64,000 nucleotides of DNA, taken from NCBI RefSeq assembly GCF_019711595.1, contig NZ_JAIGNR010000001.1:1240001-1304000 (forward strand). The letters are read 5' to 3'. The position numbers and the translations under genes were made by a program. Numbering within the stretch: position 1 is the stretch's first letter; the number at the start of each line of letters is the position of its first letter. Below the pieces are notes generated by a model. That model was not told the origin of the DNA and searched no databases. It saw only the letters and a program-made list of their open reading frames with translations. The DNA comes from Qipengyuania sphaerica (GTDB lineage: Bacteria; Pseudomonadota; Alphaproteobacteria; Sphingomonadales; Sphingomonadaceae). Of this stretch, positions 1-12,853 are shown in pieces.

Positions 1-551
1 ACGATGCCGTGGCCTGGGGCTTCTCCGGCCCGATGATCCGCGCCGCCGGCATTCCGTGGGACCTGCGCAAGTCGCAGCCCTACGACGTCTACGACCGGAT
101 GGAATTCGACATTCCCGTCGGCACCAATTCGGACTGCTACGACCGCTTCGTGGTGCGCGTGAAGGAAGTTTACGAAAGCGCGAAGATCATCAAGCAGTGC
201 CTGCGTGATATGCCGGCCGGCCCGATCGCCAGCACCGACCGCAAGGTTTCGCCGCCCAAGCGCGCCGAGATGAAGCAGTCGATGGAAGCGCTGATCCACC
301 ACTTCAAGCTCTATACCGAGGGCTTCCATGTGCCCGCGGGCGAGGTTTACGTGGCGACCGAGAGCCCCAAGGGCGAATTCGGCGTCTACCTCGTCAGCGA
401 CGGCTCAAACAAACCCTACCGCTGCAAGATCCGCCCGACGGCCTTCAGCCACCTGCAAGCAATGGATTTCATGAGCAAAGGCCACATGCTGCCCGATGCC
501 ACCGCTATCCTCGGCGCCATCGACGTCGTGTTCGGGGAGTGTGACCGCTAA
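1..551 (+). CDS. nuoD: NADH-quinone oxidoreductase subunit D (C-terminal part, cut by window start)
   Basis: This is the last ~182 codons of the 49-kDa-type subunit of complex I, which helps form the quinone-binding cavity in the peripheral arm. The reading frame is already open at base 3, so the gene begins upstream of the window. Recognisable stretches are [11 protein letters not shown], the [14 protein letters not shown] block and, near the end, [14 protein letters not shown], followed by [14 protein letters not shown], the characteristic NuoD C-terminus. The stop codon TAA shares its last base with the ATG of nuoE (TAATG), a sign of translational coupling. The family is certain from these motifs and the following nuo genes; the N-terminus cannot be judged. 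Confidence 0.97.
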   Translation, partial: DAVAWGFSGPMIRAAGIPWDLRKSQPYDVYDRMEFDIPVGTNSDCYDRFVVRVKEVYESAKIIKQCLRDMPAGPIASTDRKVSPPKRAEMKQSMEALIHHFKLYTEGFHVPAGEVYVATESPKGEFGVYLVSDGSNKPYRCKIRPTAFSHLQAMDFMSKGHMLPDATAILGAIDVVFGECDR

Positions 552-1222
552 TGGCTGACCGTTCCCCCGCACCCGATACTCCCGAGCTGCGCGAGCGCTG
601 GGGTGCTTTCGAGTTTACCGAGAGCTACCGCGCGAAGGCGGACCAGGCGATTGCACGCTATCCCGAGGGGCGCCAGCGCTCCGCGGTGATGCCGCTGCTC
701 GACCTTGCCCAGCGTCAGGTCGGCGAGGAAACCGATACGCAGGGCTGGCTGCCGCTGCCGGTGATCGAATATGTCGCCGACTATCTCGACCTGCCGGTCA
801 TCCGCGTGCTCGAGGTCGCCAGCTTCTACTTCATGTACAATATGAAGCCGGTGGGTAAGTACCATGTGCAGGTCTGCGGCACGACGCCCTGCATGCTGCG
901 CGGTTCGGACGGGCTGTTCGAAACCTGCAAGAAGCGCGGCATGAAGAAGGGCCACGTCTCCGATGACGGCCTCTGGACGCTCACCGAAGTCGAATGCATG
1001 GGCAATTGCGCAACCGCGCCGATGGTCCAGATCAACGACGACAATTACGAAGACCTGACACCCGAACGCTTCGACGAAATCCTCGACGAACTGGCCGCAG
1101 GCAAGCAGCCGAAGACCGGCACGCAGATCGAAGGCAAGCGGACCAGCGAGCCGGAAGGCGGCCCGACGACGCTGAAGGAAATGGTCGACGTCAATCACGA
1201 TTACCGGGGAGATTGGAAATGA
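551..1222 (+). CDS. nuoE: NADH-quinone oxidoreductase subunit E (24-kDa-type, [2Fe-2S])
   Basis: NuoE belongs to the NADH dehydrogenase module of complex I and carries the N1a [2Fe-2S] cluster. The four ligands are visible as Cys109 and Cys114 in QVCGTTPCMLRG, and Cys149 and Cys153 in VECMGNCATAP, with the thioredoxin-like spacing of the family. At 223 residues it is longer than minimal NuoE because of a hydrophilic C-terminal tail rich in Lys, Glu and Thr, usual in alphaproteobacteria. The ATG overlaps the nuoD stop, and the TGA stop overlaps the next ATG (ATGA), so translation is likely coupled in both directions. Confidence 0.97.
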   Translation: MADRSPAPDTPELRERWGAFEFTESYRAKADQAIARYPEGRQRSAVMPLLDLAQRQVGEETDTQGWLPLPVIEYVADYLDLPVIRVLEVASFYFMYNMKPVGKYHVQVCGTTPCMLRGSDGLFETCKKRGMKKGHVSDDGLWTLTEVECMGNCATAPMVQINDDNYEDLTPERFDEILDELAAGKQPKTGTQIEGKRTSEPEGGPTTLKEMVDVNHDYRGDWK

Positions 1223-1362
1223 GCGCTGACTGGCTCACCATCATCCTCGCCATCGTCGGCGTGGTCATCGCCTGGAAGGTGCTCAAGGGCATCATCAAGA
1301 CCGTGGCACTCGTGGCAATCCTGATTGTCGCGGCCATCGTAGTGTTCGGGGGAGGGATCTGA
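1219..1362 (+). CDS. 47-residue single-pass membrane protein inside the nuo operon
   Basis: A short open frame lies exactly between nuoE and nuoF, overlapping nuoE by ATGA at its start and sharing one base with the nuoF ATG at its end (TGATG). It encodes 47 residues: an N-terminal hydrophobic stretch ([17 protein letters not shown]), a short KGIIKT turn and a second very hydrophobic segment ending FGGGI. It could be one or two membrane passes. The perfect fit into the coupled operon makes it very likely to be translated; a frame this tight would be hard to keep by chance. I do not recognise it as a complex I subunit. It could be an accessory or assembly factor, but that is inference only. Confidence 0.72.
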   Translation: MSADWLTIILAIVGVVIAWKVLKGIIKTVALVAILIVAAIVVFGGGI

Positions 1363-2654
1363 TGCTCGCCGACAAGGATCGCATCTTCACCAATCTCTAC
1401 GGCTTCCAGGACTGGGGCCTGAAGGCAGCGCAGCAGCGCGGCGACTGGGACGATACCAAGTCGCTGATCGCGCGCGGCCATGACAACATTATCGAGGAAG
1501 TGAAGGCTTCCGGCCTTCGCGGTCGTGGCGGCGCGGGCTTCCCGACCGGCCTCAAATGGTCGTTCATGCCGAAGGAATCGAAGGACGGCCGTCCCAGCTT
1601 CCTCGTCATCAACGCCGACGAATCCGAACCCGGTTCCTGCAAGGACCGCGAGATCATCCGCCACGATCCGCACAAGCTGATCGAAGGCGCGCTGGTCGCC
1701 GGTTACGCCATGCGGGCGAGGGCGGCCTATATCTACATCCGCGGCGAATATATCCGCGAGGCCGAGACGCTCCAGGCCGCTATCGACGAGGCCTACGACG
1801 CCGGCCTGATCGGCAAGAACGCTTCGAAGTCGGGCTACGATTTCGACGTCTTCCTGCACCGCGGCGCGGGCGCCTACATATGCGGCGAAGAAACCGCGAT
1901 GATCGAAAGCCTCGAAGGCAAGAAAGGCCAGCCCCGCCTCAAGCCGCCGTTCCCGGCAGGCGCGGGCCTCTATGGCTGCCCGACCACGGTCAACAACGTG
2001 GAATCGATCGCTGTCGTCCCGACCATCCTGCGCCGCGGCGCGAGCTGGTTTGCGAGCTTCGGGCGCGAGAACAACAAGGGCACCAAGCTCTTCCAGATCA
2101 GTGGCCATGTGAACAAGCCCTGCGTGGTCGAGGAAGCGCTGAGCATCCCGTTCAGCGAGCTGATCGAGAAGCATTGCGGGGGCATTATCGGCGGCAAGGA
2201 CAACCTCCTCGCGGTAATCCCCGGCGGCTCCTCGGTCCCGCTGGTTCCGGCAGAGCAGATCTGGGACGCGCCGATGGATTTTGACGGTCTCAAGGACCTG
2301 GGCTCCGGCCTCGGAACGGCAGGCGTGATCGTGATGGACAAGTCGACCGACATCGTCCGCGCGATTTCGCGCCTGAGCTACTTCTACAAGCACGAAAGCT
2401 GCGGCCAGTGCACCCCCTGCCGCGAAGGCACGGGCTGGATGTGGCGCATGATGGAACGCCTTCGCACCGGCGATGCGGCAATCGAGGAAATCGACATGCT
2501 GCAGCAGGTGACGAAGCAGGTCGAAGGCCACACCATCTGCGCGCTGGGCGACGCTGCCGCTTGGCCGATCCAGGGCCTCATCCGTCACTTCCGCCCCGAG
2601 CTCGAACGCCGGATCGAAGAACACAACGCCAAATTCGCAGAGGCCGCGGAATAA
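1362..2654 (+). CDS. nuoF: NADH-quinone oxidoreductase subunit F (51-kDa-type, NADH/FMN site)
   Basis: NuoF binds NADH and FMN and carries the N3 [4Fe-4S] cluster, where electrons enter complex I. The glycine-rich FMN/NADH loop [10 protein letters not shown] is at residues 54-63. The iron-sulfur ligands are Cys347, Cys350 and Cys353 ([11 protein letters not shown]) plus Cys393 (HTICALGD). The length of 430 residues is normal for the family. Start and stop each share one base with the neighbouring genes (TGATG and TAATG), consistent with a coupled operon. Confidence 0.98.
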   Translation: MLADKDRIFTNLYGFQDWGLKAAQQRGDWDDTKSLIARGHDNIIEEVKASGLRGRGGAGFPTGLKWSFMPKESKDGRPSFLVINADESEPGSCKDREIIRHDPHKLIEGALVAGYAMRARAAYIYIRGEYIREAETLQAAIDEAYDAGLIGKNASKSGYDFDVFLHRGAGAYICGEETAMIESLEGKKGQPRLKPPFPAGAGLYGCPTTVNNVESIAVVPTILRRGASWFASFGRENNKGTKLFQISGHVNKPCVVEEALSIPFSELIEKHCGGIIGGKDNLLAVIPGGSSVPLVPAEQIWDAPMDFDGLKDLGSGLGTAGVIVMDKSTDIVRAISRLSYFYKHESCGQCTPCREGTGWMWRMMERLRTGDAAIEEIDMLQQVTKQVEGHTICALGDAAAWPIQGLIRHFRPELERRIEEHNAKFAEAAE

Positions 2655-4642
2655 TGCCTAAGGTCACCGTAGACGGACAGGAAATCGAGGTTCCGGAGGG
2701 CGCGACTGTCCTTCAGGCCTGCGAACTTGCGGGCAAGGAAATCCCGCGCTTCTGCTATCACGAGCGGCTGAGCATTGCCGGCAACTGCCGCATGTGCCTC
2801 GTCGAAGTGAAGCCCGGACCGCCCAAGCCGCAGGCAAGCTGCGCGCTTCCGGCCACCGAAGGCCAGGAAATCCGCACCGACAGCCAGATGGTCAAGACCG
2901 CGCGCGAAGGGGTGATGGAGTTCCTCCTCATCAACCACCCGCTCGATTGCCCGATATGCGACCAGGGCGGCGAATGCGATCTGCAGGACCAGTCGGTGGC
3001 CTATGGCCGCGGGGCGACGCGCTATGAGGAAAACAAGCGCGCCGTCACCGAGAAATACATGGGCCCGCTGATCAAGACGGTCATGACCCGCTGCATCCAC
3101 TGCACCCGCTGCGTGCGGTTCAGCGAGGAAATCGCGGGCGTCGACGAAATCGGCGCGGTCGGTCGCGGCGAGGACATGCAGATCACGACCTATCTCGAGC
3201 AGGCCGCCGAACACGAGCTGTCGGCCAATGTGATCGACCTGTGCCCGGTCGGTGCGCTCACCTCGCGCCCCTATGCTTTCGAAGCGCGTCCGTGGGAACT
3301 CAAGAAGACGCTCAGCATCGACGTGTCCGATGCAGTCGGCGCGAATATCCGCCTCGACAGCCGCGGCCGCGAAGTCATGCGCGCGCTTCCGCGCGTCAAC
3401 GATGCGGTCAACGAGGAATGGCTGAGCGACAAGGGCCGTTACATGGTCGATGGCCTGTCCAAGCGCCGCCTCGACAAGGTGTTCATGCGCAAGAAGGGCG
3501 GCCTGAAGCCCTCCACTTGGGACGAGGCTTTCAAGGCCATCGCCAAGGCGAAGCCGGGCAAGTCCATCGCCGCCATCGCGGGCGACATGGTCGATTGCGA
3601 GACGATGTTCGCCGCCAAGGCACTGCTCAAGGCTTGCGGGTCGGACCTCATCGAGGGCCGCCAGACCGGCATGGATTATGACGTGTCGAACCTCGCGGCG
3701 GTCAATTTCAATTCGACCTTCGAAGGTCTCGAGCAGGCCAAGGCGATCCTGATCGTCGGCAGCCATATCCGTTGGGAAGCCCCGCTGGTGAACGTGCGCA
3801 TCCGCAAGGCGGTGAAGCGCGGCGCGAAGGTTTATGTGGTCGGTCCGCATTGGGACACGACCTATCCGGCAGAATTCCTTGGCGAAGACCTTGGCGTTCT
3901 CAACAGCTTGTCGGACGAAGTTGCGAACGTATTCAAGGATGCGGATCGCAGCGCGGTCATCGTCGGTGGCGGCGCGCTCAAGGGCGCACATGGCAAGGCT
4001 CTCGCGCTCGCCAGCGAATGGGGTGCGGATTTCAACGTGCTGCACTTCTCGGCTGCGCGCATGGGCGGGCTGATGCTCGGCTTCGCGCAGAAGGGCGGAA
4101 TGGCCGACATCGTCGCAGCCAAGCCCAAGGTCGTCATCAGCCTGGGCGCGGACGAGCTGGATTTCGAACCCTTCGCCGACGCGCTGAAGGTCTATATCGG
4201 CCATCACGGCGACAAAGGCGCGCATGCGGCGGACATCATCCTGCCGGCGGCCAGCTATGCCGAGAAGGACGGGACCTACGTCAACACCGAAGGCCGCGTT
4301 CAGTTCGCCGAAAAGGCCGTCTTTGCGCCGGGTGACGCGCGTGAGGACTGGACGATCCTGCGCGCACTGGCCGATGCGCTGAAGGTCGAGGTCGGCTTCG
4401 ACAGCTTTGCACAGCTGCAGTCGGCGATGATCGCCGAAGTGCCTGCGCTGGGCGAGGAAGGCCTTGCCGATTACGGCGCGCTTCCGGCGGCCGATGTCAA
4501 TGCAAAGGCTGAAGGCACGATGAGCGCCTATCCGATCAAGGATTTCTACCTCACCAACCCGATCGCCCGCGCAAGTGCGGTGATGCAGCGCTGCTCGGCG
4601 GAACTGCTCCACGGCGGCGAACTGGCGGAGGCTGCGGAATGA
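2654..4642 (+). CDS. nuoG: NADH-quinone oxidoreductase subunit G (75-kDa-type, multiple Fe-S clusters)
   Basis: NuoG wires electrons from NuoF towards the quinone module. The start was set at the ATG sharing a base with the nuoF stop, giving 662 residues beginning [10 protein letters not shown]; the frame is open further upstream but that part lies inside nuoF. Cluster ligands in order are Cys34, Cys45, Cys48 and Cys63 for the [2Fe-2S] cluster; His95, Cys99, Cys102 and Cys108 for the His-coordinated cluster ([15 protein letters not shown]); and Cys147, Cys150, Cys153 and Cys197 for the next [4Fe-4S]. The rest is the molybdopterin-oxidoreductase-like domain typical of the family. The TGA overlaps the nuoH ATG. 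Confidence 0.97.
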   Translation: MPKVTVDGQEIEVPEGATVLQACELAGKEIPRFCYHERLSIAGNCRMCLVEVKPGPPKPQASCALPATEGQEIRTDSQMVKTAREGVMEFLLINHPLDCPICDQGGECDLQDQSVAYGRGATRYEENKRAVTEKYMGPLIKTVMTRCIHCTRCVRFSEEIAGVDEIGAVGRGEDMQITTYLEQAAEHELSANVIDLCPVGALTSRPYAFEARPWELKKTLSIDVSDAVGANIRLDSRGREVMRALPRVNDAVNEEWLSDKGRYMVDGLSKRRLDKVFMRKKGGLKPSTWDEAFKAIAKAKPGKSIAAIAGDMVDCETMFAAKALLKACGSDLIEGRQTGMDYDVSNLAAVNFNSTFEGLEQAKAILIVGSHIRWEAPLVNVRIRKAVKRGAKVYVVGPHWDTTYPAEFLGEDLGVLNSLSDEVANVFKDADRSAVIVGGGALKGAHGKALALASEWGADFNVLHFSAARMGGLMLGFAQKGGMADIVAAKPKVVISLGADELDFEPFADALKVYIGHHGDKGAHAADIILPAASYAEKDGTYVNTEGRVQFAEKAVFAPGDAREDWTILRALADALKVEVGFDSFAQLQSAMIAEVPALGEEGLADYGALPAADVNAKAEGTMSAYPIKDFYLTNPIARASAVMQRCSAELLHGGELAEAAE

Positions 4643-5700
4643 CCGAATTATTCCAGTCCCTCGGCATGTCCTACGAATGGGCATGGGCCATCGCGACGAT
4701 CGCGGGCATCCTGCTCATCGCGCTGCCGCTCATGCTGGCCGTGGCCATGATCATCTATGTCGACCGCAAGATCTGGGCGGCGATCAACCTGCGCCGCGGC
4801 CCGAACGTGGTCGGCCCCTTCGGCCTGCTGCAGAGCTTTGCCGACGGTTTGAAGGTATTCCTGCAGGAAACCATCATCCCGAGCGCGGCGAACAAGGGCA
4901 TCTTCATTCTTGCACCCATCGTCACATTCACCGTGGCGCTAATGGCCTGGGCAGTGATCCCCTTCGATGCGGGCGCGGTGCTCGCCGACATCAACGTCGG
5001 CCTGCTGTACATTTTCGCGATCAGTTCGCTGTCGGTCTACGGCGTGATCATGGCGGGCTGGGCTTCGAACTCGAAATACCCGTTCTTCTCGGCCATGCGC
5101 GCATCGGCGCAGATGATCAGCTATGAAGTCTCGATTGGCTTCATCATGGTTGGCGTGATCCTGTATGCAGGCTCCTTCAACCTGACCGAAATCGTGTTGG
5201 CGCAGAAGGGCCATGGGCTGGGCATCGTCAACGCCTACGCCTTCAACATCCTGCTTTTTCCGATCTTCGTGATGTTCTTCATCTCGGCCCTGGCGGAAAC
5301 GCAGCGCGTGCCGTTCGACCTGACCGAGGCGGAAAGCGAGCTCGTCGCCGGTTACCAGACCGAATATTCCTCGATGAGCTTCGCGCTCTTCTGGCTCGGC
5401 GAATACGCGAACATCCTGCTGATGTGCGCGCTGATGACGATCCTGTTCTTCGGTGGCTGGCTGCCCCCGCTCGATATCGACCTGATTCCCTGGTTCGATA
5501 TCCCGGGCATCGTCTGGTTCTTCGGGAAGATGTTCATCTTCTTCTTCATGTTCAGCTGGGTGATGGCGACTGTACCGCGCTATCGTTACGACCAGCTGAT
5601 GCGCCTGGGCTGGAAGGTCTTCCTGCCGCTGAGCCTGTTCTTCGTCGTCCTCATTTCCGGTTGGCTGATGGCCACCGGCCACTATGGAGCCGCCGCATGA
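4639..5700 (+). CDS. nuoH: NADH-quinone oxidoreductase subunit H (ND1-type membrane subunit)
   Basis: NuoH is the membrane subunit that joins the peripheral arm and forms the mouth of the quinone channel. The 353 residues contain about eight hydrophobic helices and the family signatures [20 protein letters not shown] near residues 35-55 and [20 protein letters not shown], the acidic loop at the quinone channel. It overlaps nuoG by ATGA and nuoI by four bases, so it is part of one coupled transcript. Length and motifs are ordinary. Confidence 0.97.
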   Translation: MTELFQSLGMSYEWAWAIATIAGILLIALPLMLAVAMIIYVDRKIWAAINLRRGPNVVGPFGLLQSFADGLKVFLQETIIPSAANKGIFILAPIVTFTVALMAWAVIPFDAGAVLADINVGLLYIFAISSLSVYGVIMAGWASNSKYPFFSAMRASAQMISYEVSIGFIMVGVILYAGSFNLTEIVLAQKGHGLGIVNAYAFNILLFPIFVMFFISALAETQRVPFDLTEAESELVAGYQTEYSSMSFALFWLGEYANILLMCALMTILFFGGWLPPLDIDLIPWFDIPGIVWFFGKMFIFFFMFSWVMATVPRYRYDQLMRLGWKVFLPLSLFFVVLISGWLMATGHYGAAA

Positions 5701-6182
5701 GCGTCGCCCACCTCATCAAGTCGTTCACCCTGTGGGAGTTCGTGAAGGCGCATGCCCTCACGCTGAAGTATTTCTTCAAGCCCAAGGTGACGATCAACTA
5801 TCCGTTCGAGAAGAACCCGCTCTCCCCGCGCTTCCGCGGCGAGCATGCGCTGCGCCGTTATCCCAATGGCGAGGAACGCTGCATCGCCTGCAAACTGTGC
5901 GAGGCCGTCTGCCCGGCGCAGGCGATCACGATCGAGAGCGAACCGCGCGAGGACGGCAGCCGCCGCACAACGCGCTATGACATCGACATGACCAAGTGCA
6001 TCTACTGCGGTTTTTGCCAGGAAGCCTGCCCGGTCGATGCCATCGTCGAGGGTCCGAACTTCGAATACGCCACCGAAACCCGCGAGGAGCTGCTTTACGA
6101 CAAGGCAAAGCTGCTCGCCAATGGTGACAAGTGGGAGCGGGCGATCGCCGCGAACCTTGAAGCCGACGCACCCTATCGCTAA
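5697..6182 (+). CDS. nuoI: NADH-quinone oxidoreductase subunit I (TYKY-type ferredoxin)
   Basis: NuoI carries clusters N6a and N6b, the last-but-one relay before cluster N2. Two complete CxxCxxCxxxCP motifs are visible: Cys62, Cys65, Cys68 and Cys72 ([12 protein letters not shown]), then Cys101, Cys104, Cys107 and Cys111 ([12 protein letters not shown]). The start chosen is the ATG overlapping the nuoH stop (ATGA), giving 161 residues, the normal alphaproteobacterial length. The longer open frame upstream lies within nuoH. A 27-base gap separates it from nuoJ, the largest break inside the nuo run. Confidence 0.97.
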   Translation: MSVAHLIKSFTLWEFVKAHALTLKYFFKPKVTINYPFEKNPLSPRFRGEHALRRYPNGEERCIACKLCEAVCPAQAITIESEPREDGSRRTTRYDIDMTKCIYCGFCQEACPVDAIVEGPNFEYATETREELLYDKAKLLANGDKWERAIAANLEADAPYR

Positions 6183-6209
6183 CCGCGCCGCAACCAGATC
6201 AGGGACACC

Positions 6210-6830
6210 ATGATCCAGACTATCGCCTTTTACATGTTTGCGGTGCTCATGATTGCATCGGCCGTGATGGTGATCACGGCGCGCAATCCCGTGCATTCCG
6301 TGCTGTGGCTCATCCTCGCCTTCTTCAACGCCGCCGGCCTGATGGTCCTGGTCGGCGCGGAGTTCATCGCGATGCTGCTCGTGATCGTCTACGTCGGCGC
6401 CGTTGCAGTGCTGTTCCTCTTCGTGGTGATGATGCTCGACATCGACGTTGCCGCCATGCGCGCAGGCTTCATGAAGAACGCGCCGCTCGGCCTCGTCATC
6501 GCGCTGATCCTGCTTGCCGAGCTGGTACTGGGCATCGGCGCCTACCGCGTGGGAGCTATCGAGCTCGGCACGCCGATGGCGAGCGATGCGCCTGCGATGG
6601 TCGAGAGCAATACCGCCGCCATCGGCGCGCTGCTCTATTCGAAATACATCTTCCTGTTCGAGATCGCGGGCATCATCCTGCTCGTCGCGATGATCGGCGC
6701 AATCGTGCTCACGCACCGTCCGTCGAAATCGAAGCGCGGACAGCAGGACATCGGCAAGCAGAACCGCCGCCGTCCGGAAGAGGCAACAGTCATGAAGCAG
6801 CCCACAGTGGGCGAGGGGGTCGAGCTGTGA
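6210..6830 (+). CDS. nuoJ: NADH-quinone oxidoreductase subunit J (ND6-type)
   Basis: NuoJ is a small five-helix membrane subunit at the interface between the quinone site and the proton pumps. Helices are evident from residue 3 onward, including the conserved stretch [19 protein letters not shown] near residues 60-80, which contains the pi-bulge region of ND6. After the last helix (about residue 170) there is a polar tail of ~35 residues rich in Lys, Arg and Gln, longer than in enteric NuoJ but common in alphaproteobacteria. It overlaps nuoK by GTGA. Confidence 0.96.
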   Translation: MIQTIAFYMFAVLMIASAVMVITARNPVHSVLWLILAFFNAAGLMVLVGAEFIAMLLVIVYVGAVAVLFLFVVMMLDIDVAAMRAGFMKNAPLGLVIALILLAELVLGIGAYRVGAIELGTPMASDAPAMVESNTAAIGALLYSKYIFLFEIAGIILLVAMIGAIVLTHRPSKSKRGQQDIGKQNRRRPEEATVMKQPTVGEGVEL

Positions 6831-7132
6831 TCGGCATCGAACACTATATCGTCGTCAGTACGATTCTCTTCGTGCTCGGCGTGCTGGGCATCTTCCTCAA
6901 CCGCAAGAACATCATCATCATCCTGATGGCGATCGAGCTGATCCTGCTCGCAGTGAACATCAACATGGTCGCGTTCAGCGCCTTCCTCGGCGATCTCGTC
7001 GGGCAGGTCTTTGCCATGTTTATCCTGACCGTCGCTGCTGCAGAGGCGGCGATCGGCCTTGCGATCCTCATGGTCTACTTCCGTGGCCGCGGCACGATCG
7101 CGGTCGACGATGCCAACCGGATGAAGGGATAA
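6827..7132 (+). CDS. nuoK: NADH-quinone oxidoreductase subunit K (ND4L-type)
   Basis: NuoK is a three-helix subunit that takes part in proton translocation. The start was set at GTG 6827, which overlaps the nuoJ stop (GTGA) and gives 101 residues, the canonical NuoK length. The two membrane glutamates expected in the family lie in helix 2 ([18 protein letters not shown]) and helix 3 ([17 protein letters not shown]). The longer frame upstream is inside nuoJ. The gap to nuoL is six bases. Confidence 0.96.
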   Translation: MIGIEHYIVVSTILFVLGVLGIFLNRKNIIIILMAIELILLAVNINMVAFSAFLGDLVGQVFAMFILTVAAAEAAIGLAILMVYFRGRGTIAVDDANRMKG

Positions 7133-7138
7133 GCATCC

Positions 7139-9132
<1,994 letters not shown>

Positions 9133-9133
<1 letters not shown>

Positions 9134-10677
9134 TGGAGTTCCCCATCCTCTCGCTCATGCTCGCCGTGCCGCTTGTCGCGGCCATCGCCTGCCTGTTCCT
9201 TGCTGCGCCCGCTGCTCGGATGACCGCGTTGTTCGCGACGCTTATCAACCTCGCGCTCGGCGTGATGCTGTGGCTCAACTACGATATCGGCGGCGCCCAG
9301 TGGCAGTTCACCGAACGCGCCGAACTGTTCGCGGGCTTCCAGTACGCACTCGGCATCGACGGCATCGCACTGATGCTGATCATGCTCAGCGTCTTCCTGA
9401 TGCCGATCTGCATCCTTGCCAGCTGGGATTCGATCACCAAGCGCGTTGGCGAATACATGGCCGCCTTCCTGCTGATGGAAGTGCTGATGATCGGCGTGTT
9501 CGCCGCGCAGGACCTGTTCCTGTTCTACATCTTCTTCGAGGCCGGCCTGATCCCGATGTACCTGATCATCGGCGTCTGGGGCGGCGATAACCGGATCTAC
9601 GCGAGTTATAAGTTCTTCCTCTACACGCTGCTCGGATCGGTGCTGATGCTGATCGCCATGCTGTGGATGGTGAACGAGGCGGGGACGACCGAAATCCCGG
9701 CTCTGATGCAATACGACTTCCCGGTTGATGCGCAGCTGTGGCTGTGGCTGGCATTTTTTGCCAGCTTCGCGGTGAAAATGCCGATGTGGCCGGTCCACAC
9801 CTGGCTGCCCGATGCGCACGTGCAGGCGCCGACCGCCGGTTCGGTTATCCTCGCGGGCGTCCTGTTGAAGCTGGGTGGCTACGGCTTCATCCGCTTCAGC
9901 CTGCCCATGTTCCCCGATGCCAGCGCCGACCTCGCATGGCTGGTCTTCGGCCTGTCGATGGTGGCAGTGATCTACACCTCGCTCGTCGCGCTGGTGCAGC
10001 ACGACATGAAGAAACTGATCGCCTATTCCTCGGTCGCCCACATGGCGATCGTTACCGTGGGCCTGTTTGCCTTCAACGTGCAGGGGCTCGAAGGCGCGAT
10101 GATGGTCATGCTCGGCCACGGCCTTGTCTCGGGCGCGCTGTTCCTGTGCGTCGGCGTAATCTACGACCGCCTGCACACCCGCGAGATCGCGCGTTACGGC
10201 GGGCTGTCGATCAATATGCCCAAATACGCGCTGTTCTTCATGCTCTTCACCATGGCGAGCGTGGGCCTGCCGGGCACTAGCAATTTCGTCGGCGAATTCC
10301 TTGCGCTGGCGGGTATCTACGAGGTCTCGACCTTCGTGACGCTGGTCTGCACCACGGGCATCATTCTGGGCGCTGCCTATATGCTCTACCTCTATCGCCG
10401 CGTGGCCTTCGGTGAACAGAAGAACGCCGATGCCGCCGCCATGCCCGATCTCAACGCCCGCGAATGGGCCATGCTCGCCCCGATCGCAGCCGCAGTGCTG
10501 TGGATGGGCGTCTATCCGGAAAGCTTCCTAGCCCCCATGCGACAGGACATTGCCGCCTTGGAAAACCGCCTCGCCAGCGTCGCCCCCGAATACGATAGCG
10601 AACTCGCGGTCGGCACACCGCGCGAAAGGGCAGCGAATTACGTCGAATACCATGGCGACAAGGGGGGAGCGCACTGA
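9133..10677 (+). CDS. nuoM: NADH-quinone oxidoreductase subunit M (ND4-type antiporter-like)
   Basis: NuoM is the middle antiporter-like proton-pumping subunit of complex I. The 514 residues include FFEAGLIPMYLIIGVWGG (conserved membrane Glu), KMPMWPVHTWLPDAHVQAP and AYSSVAHMAIVTVGLFAF, all diagnostic of ND4. Length is normal. It shares one base with nuoL upstream and with nuoN downstream (TGATG), so the three large pumps are translationally coupled. Confidence 0.97.
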
Positions 10678-12131
10678 TGTCTTTCGCGTCTTCCATCTAC
10701 CTGACCGGCGCCGAAATCGGCCTGTCGGTCGCCGCACTGGTCCTGCTGCTCGTGACCGCATGGACGGGCAGGGCTGCCACCCGCATGATCACGATTGCGG
10801 CAGTTGCAGCATTGGTCGGCGCCCTTGTCTTCACCTTGTCGCTGCCCAACGATGGTGTTGCGGCAAACGCCTGGAACGGCCTCATCCGCATCGACGGGTT
10901 TGCACTCTTCGCCAAGTCGCTGATCTATCTCGCCACGATCGCCTGCCTGATCGTCGCGCCGCATTATTTCGAGAAGCGGGGCGGTTATCGCGGCGAATAC
11001 GCGGTGCTTATGCTGTTCAACGCCGTCGGCATGGGGATCATGGTTTCCGCAGCCGACCTGATGGCGCTCTATGTCGGCCTGGAGCTTTCGAGCCTTGCCT
11101 CCTACGTGCTCGCCGCCTTCGTGCGTGACAATACCAAGTCGAGCGAGGCGGGCCTCAAGTACTTCATCCTCGGCGGCCTTGCTTCGGGCATCATCCTCTA
11201 CGGCGTGAGCCTCGTCTACGGTTTCTCGGGTACCACCAGCTACGATGGCATCCGGGCCGCGTTCACCGCCGATTTCTCGACCGGTGCGATGTTCGGCGTG
11301 GTCTTCGTGCTGGCCGGGATGGCCTTCAAGATTGCCGCGGTGCCGTTCCACATGTGGACGCCCGACGTCTACGAAGGCGCGCCCACGCCGGTCACCGCCT
11401 TCTTCGCCAGCGCACCCAAGGTCGCAGCCGTCGCCATGCTTGTTCGCATGGCAACCGGTCCCTTCGGCGGGCAGATTGCGGCGTGGCAGCAGATCGTCAT
11501 CTTCGCCGCGCTCGCGTCGATCGTGGTCGGTGCGCTGGGCGCGATCGGACAGGCGAACCTCAAGCGCTTGCTCGCCTATTCCTCGATCAACAACGTCGGT
11601 TTCATCCTGATCGGCCTCGCTGCTGCGACCCCGCAGGGCGTCTCGGGCGTGCTGGTCTATCTCTCGATCTACGTGTTCATGACCATCGGCAGCTTCGTAG
11701 CCCTGCTCATGCTGCGCGACGGCGAGGGTAATCCTTTGGCGACCTTCGACGATATCTCGGGCCTTTCGACCACCAGCCCGGCGCTTGCCTGGTGCCTGCT
11801 TGCTTTGATGTTCAGCCTTGCCGGTATTCCGCCGCTGTTCGGCTTCTGGGGCAAGTTCGTGGTCTTCCAGGCAGCGGTGCAGGCCGACATGATCGCGCTT
11901 GCCGCCATCGGTATCGCCGCCAGCGTGATCGGCGCGTTCTACTACATCAAGTTCGTCAAGGTGATGTTCTTCGATGAACCGAAGGGCGCGGCCCCGGCCA
12001 AGGCACCCGTCTCGCACTGGGTCGTGCTGGGCCTGTCTGTCCTCGTGATCTCGCCGCTCGGTTACCTGCTGACCCCGTGGCTCGGCAATCTCGCGGATGC
12101 GGCGGCGCAGGCGCTGTTCTACGCCGCTTGA
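10677..12131 (+). CDS. nuoN: NADH-quinone oxidoreductase subunit N (ND2-type antiporter-like)
   Basis: NuoN is the third antiporter-like subunit and the last gene of the nuo set. The 484 residues contain YVGLELSSLASYVLAAF (conserved Glu), FKIAAVPFHMWTPDVYEGAP and AYSSINNVGFILIGLA, as expected of ND2. Its TGA overlaps a TTG start codon for birA (TTGA), so the operon appears to continue into non-respiratory genes, an arrangement known from other alphaproteobacteria. Confidence 0.97.
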   Translation: MSFASSIYLTGAEIGLSVAALVLLLVTAWTGRAATRMITIAAVAALVGALVFTLSLPNDGVAANAWNGLIRIDGFALFAKSLIYLATIACLIVAPHYFEKRGGYRGEYAVLMLFNAVGMGIMVSAADLMALYVGLELSSLASYVLAAFVRDNTKSSEAGLKYFILGGLASGIILYGVSLVYGFSGTTSYDGIRAAFTADFSTGAMFGVVFVLAGMAFKIAAVPFHMWTPDVYEGAPTPVTAFFASAPKVAAVAMLVRMATGPFGGQIAAWQQIVIFAALASIVVGALGAIGQANLKRLLAYSSINNVGFILIGLAAATPQGVSGVLVYLSIYVFMTIGSFVALLMLRDGEGNPLATFDDISGLSTTSPALAWCLLALMFSLAGIPPLFGFWGKFVVFQAAVQADMIALAAIGIAASVIGAFYYIKFVKVMFFDEPKGAAPAKAPVSHWVVLGLSVLVISPLGYLLTPWLGNLADAAAQALFYAA

Positions 12132-12850
12132 TCCGCACCGTCCCAGAAACCGGAAGCACCAACGCCGACCTCGCCGCCGCCCTGCGCGCAGGCGAGGCAG
12201 TGGGGGAAGGGCACTGGCTGGTCGCCGACCGCCAGACCGCTGGGAGAGGGCGGCAGGGTCGTACCTGGTTCGATGGCCACGGAAATCTCATGGGCTCGAC
12301 CATCGTTCGACCTCATGATCGCGATCCCTCTCCAGCCAGTCTTGCCTTGCTTGCGGGGCTGACGCTTTACGAGACGGTCGTCCCGCTGGTCTCCAACCCC
12401 GCCGACCTGTCGCTAAAATGGCCGAACGACCTCATGCTCGGAGGTGCCAAGCTGGCCGGCATCCTGTTGGAACGCGAAGGGGATGCGATCATCGTCGGGA
12501 TCGGCGTCAATCTCGCCGCATCACCCGACTTGCCGGACAGGCGAACGATCGCTCTGGCGCAACTCGGACCCGCACCCGATCGCGACACTTTCGCCCGGTC
12601 GCTAGCGAGCCAGTTCGACACCGAGCTCGAACGCTGGCGGAATTTCGGGGTTGAACCAATTGTGCGGCGCTGGGAAAGCGTTGCGCACCCGCAAGGGACT
12701 CCGCTCAACGTCCATCCGCCGGGCGAGGAACCGATTGCAGGGGCATTCGCTGGATTGACCGAAGCCGGTGCGCTCCGCCTGCGCTTGGCCTCCGGCGAAA
12801 CCCGTGTCATCCATGCAGGCGACGTGATGCTCGCAAACGAGGAGGGCTGA
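12128..12850 (+). CDS. birA: Biotin--[acetyl-CoA-carboxylase] ligase, class I (no DNA-binding domain)
   Basis: This enzyme makes biotinyl-AMP and transfers biotin to the carrier domain of acetyl-CoA carboxylase. I chose the TTG that overlaps the nuoN stop (TTGA), giving 240 residues starting (M)IRTVPETGSTN; further upstream the frame lies in nuoN. The catalytic GRGRQGR loop is at residues 39-45, KWPND at 97-101 and the conserved lysine at 108 (KLAGILLE). There is no N-terminal helix-turn-helix, so it should be a pure ligase without repressor function. coaX begins three bases after the stop. Confidence 0.93.
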   Translation: MIRTVPETGSTNADLAAALRAGEAVGEGHWLVADRQTAGRGRQGRTWFDGHGNLMGSTIVRPHDRDPSPASLALLAGLTLYETVVPLVSNPADLSLKWPNDLMLGGAKLAGILLEREGDAIIVGIGVNLAASPDLPDRRTIALAQLGPAPDRDTFARSLASQFDTELERWRNFGVEPIVRRWESVAHPQGTPLNVHPPGEEPIAGAFAGLTEAGALRLRLASGETRVIHAGDVMLANEEG

Positions 12851-12853
12851 GCC

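Noticed and set aside
2585-4684. A 699-codon minus-strand frame opposite nuoG
   Set aside because: Antisense shadow of a certain gene with no protein-like domain; the same applies to the long frames opposite nuoL, nuoM and nuoN.
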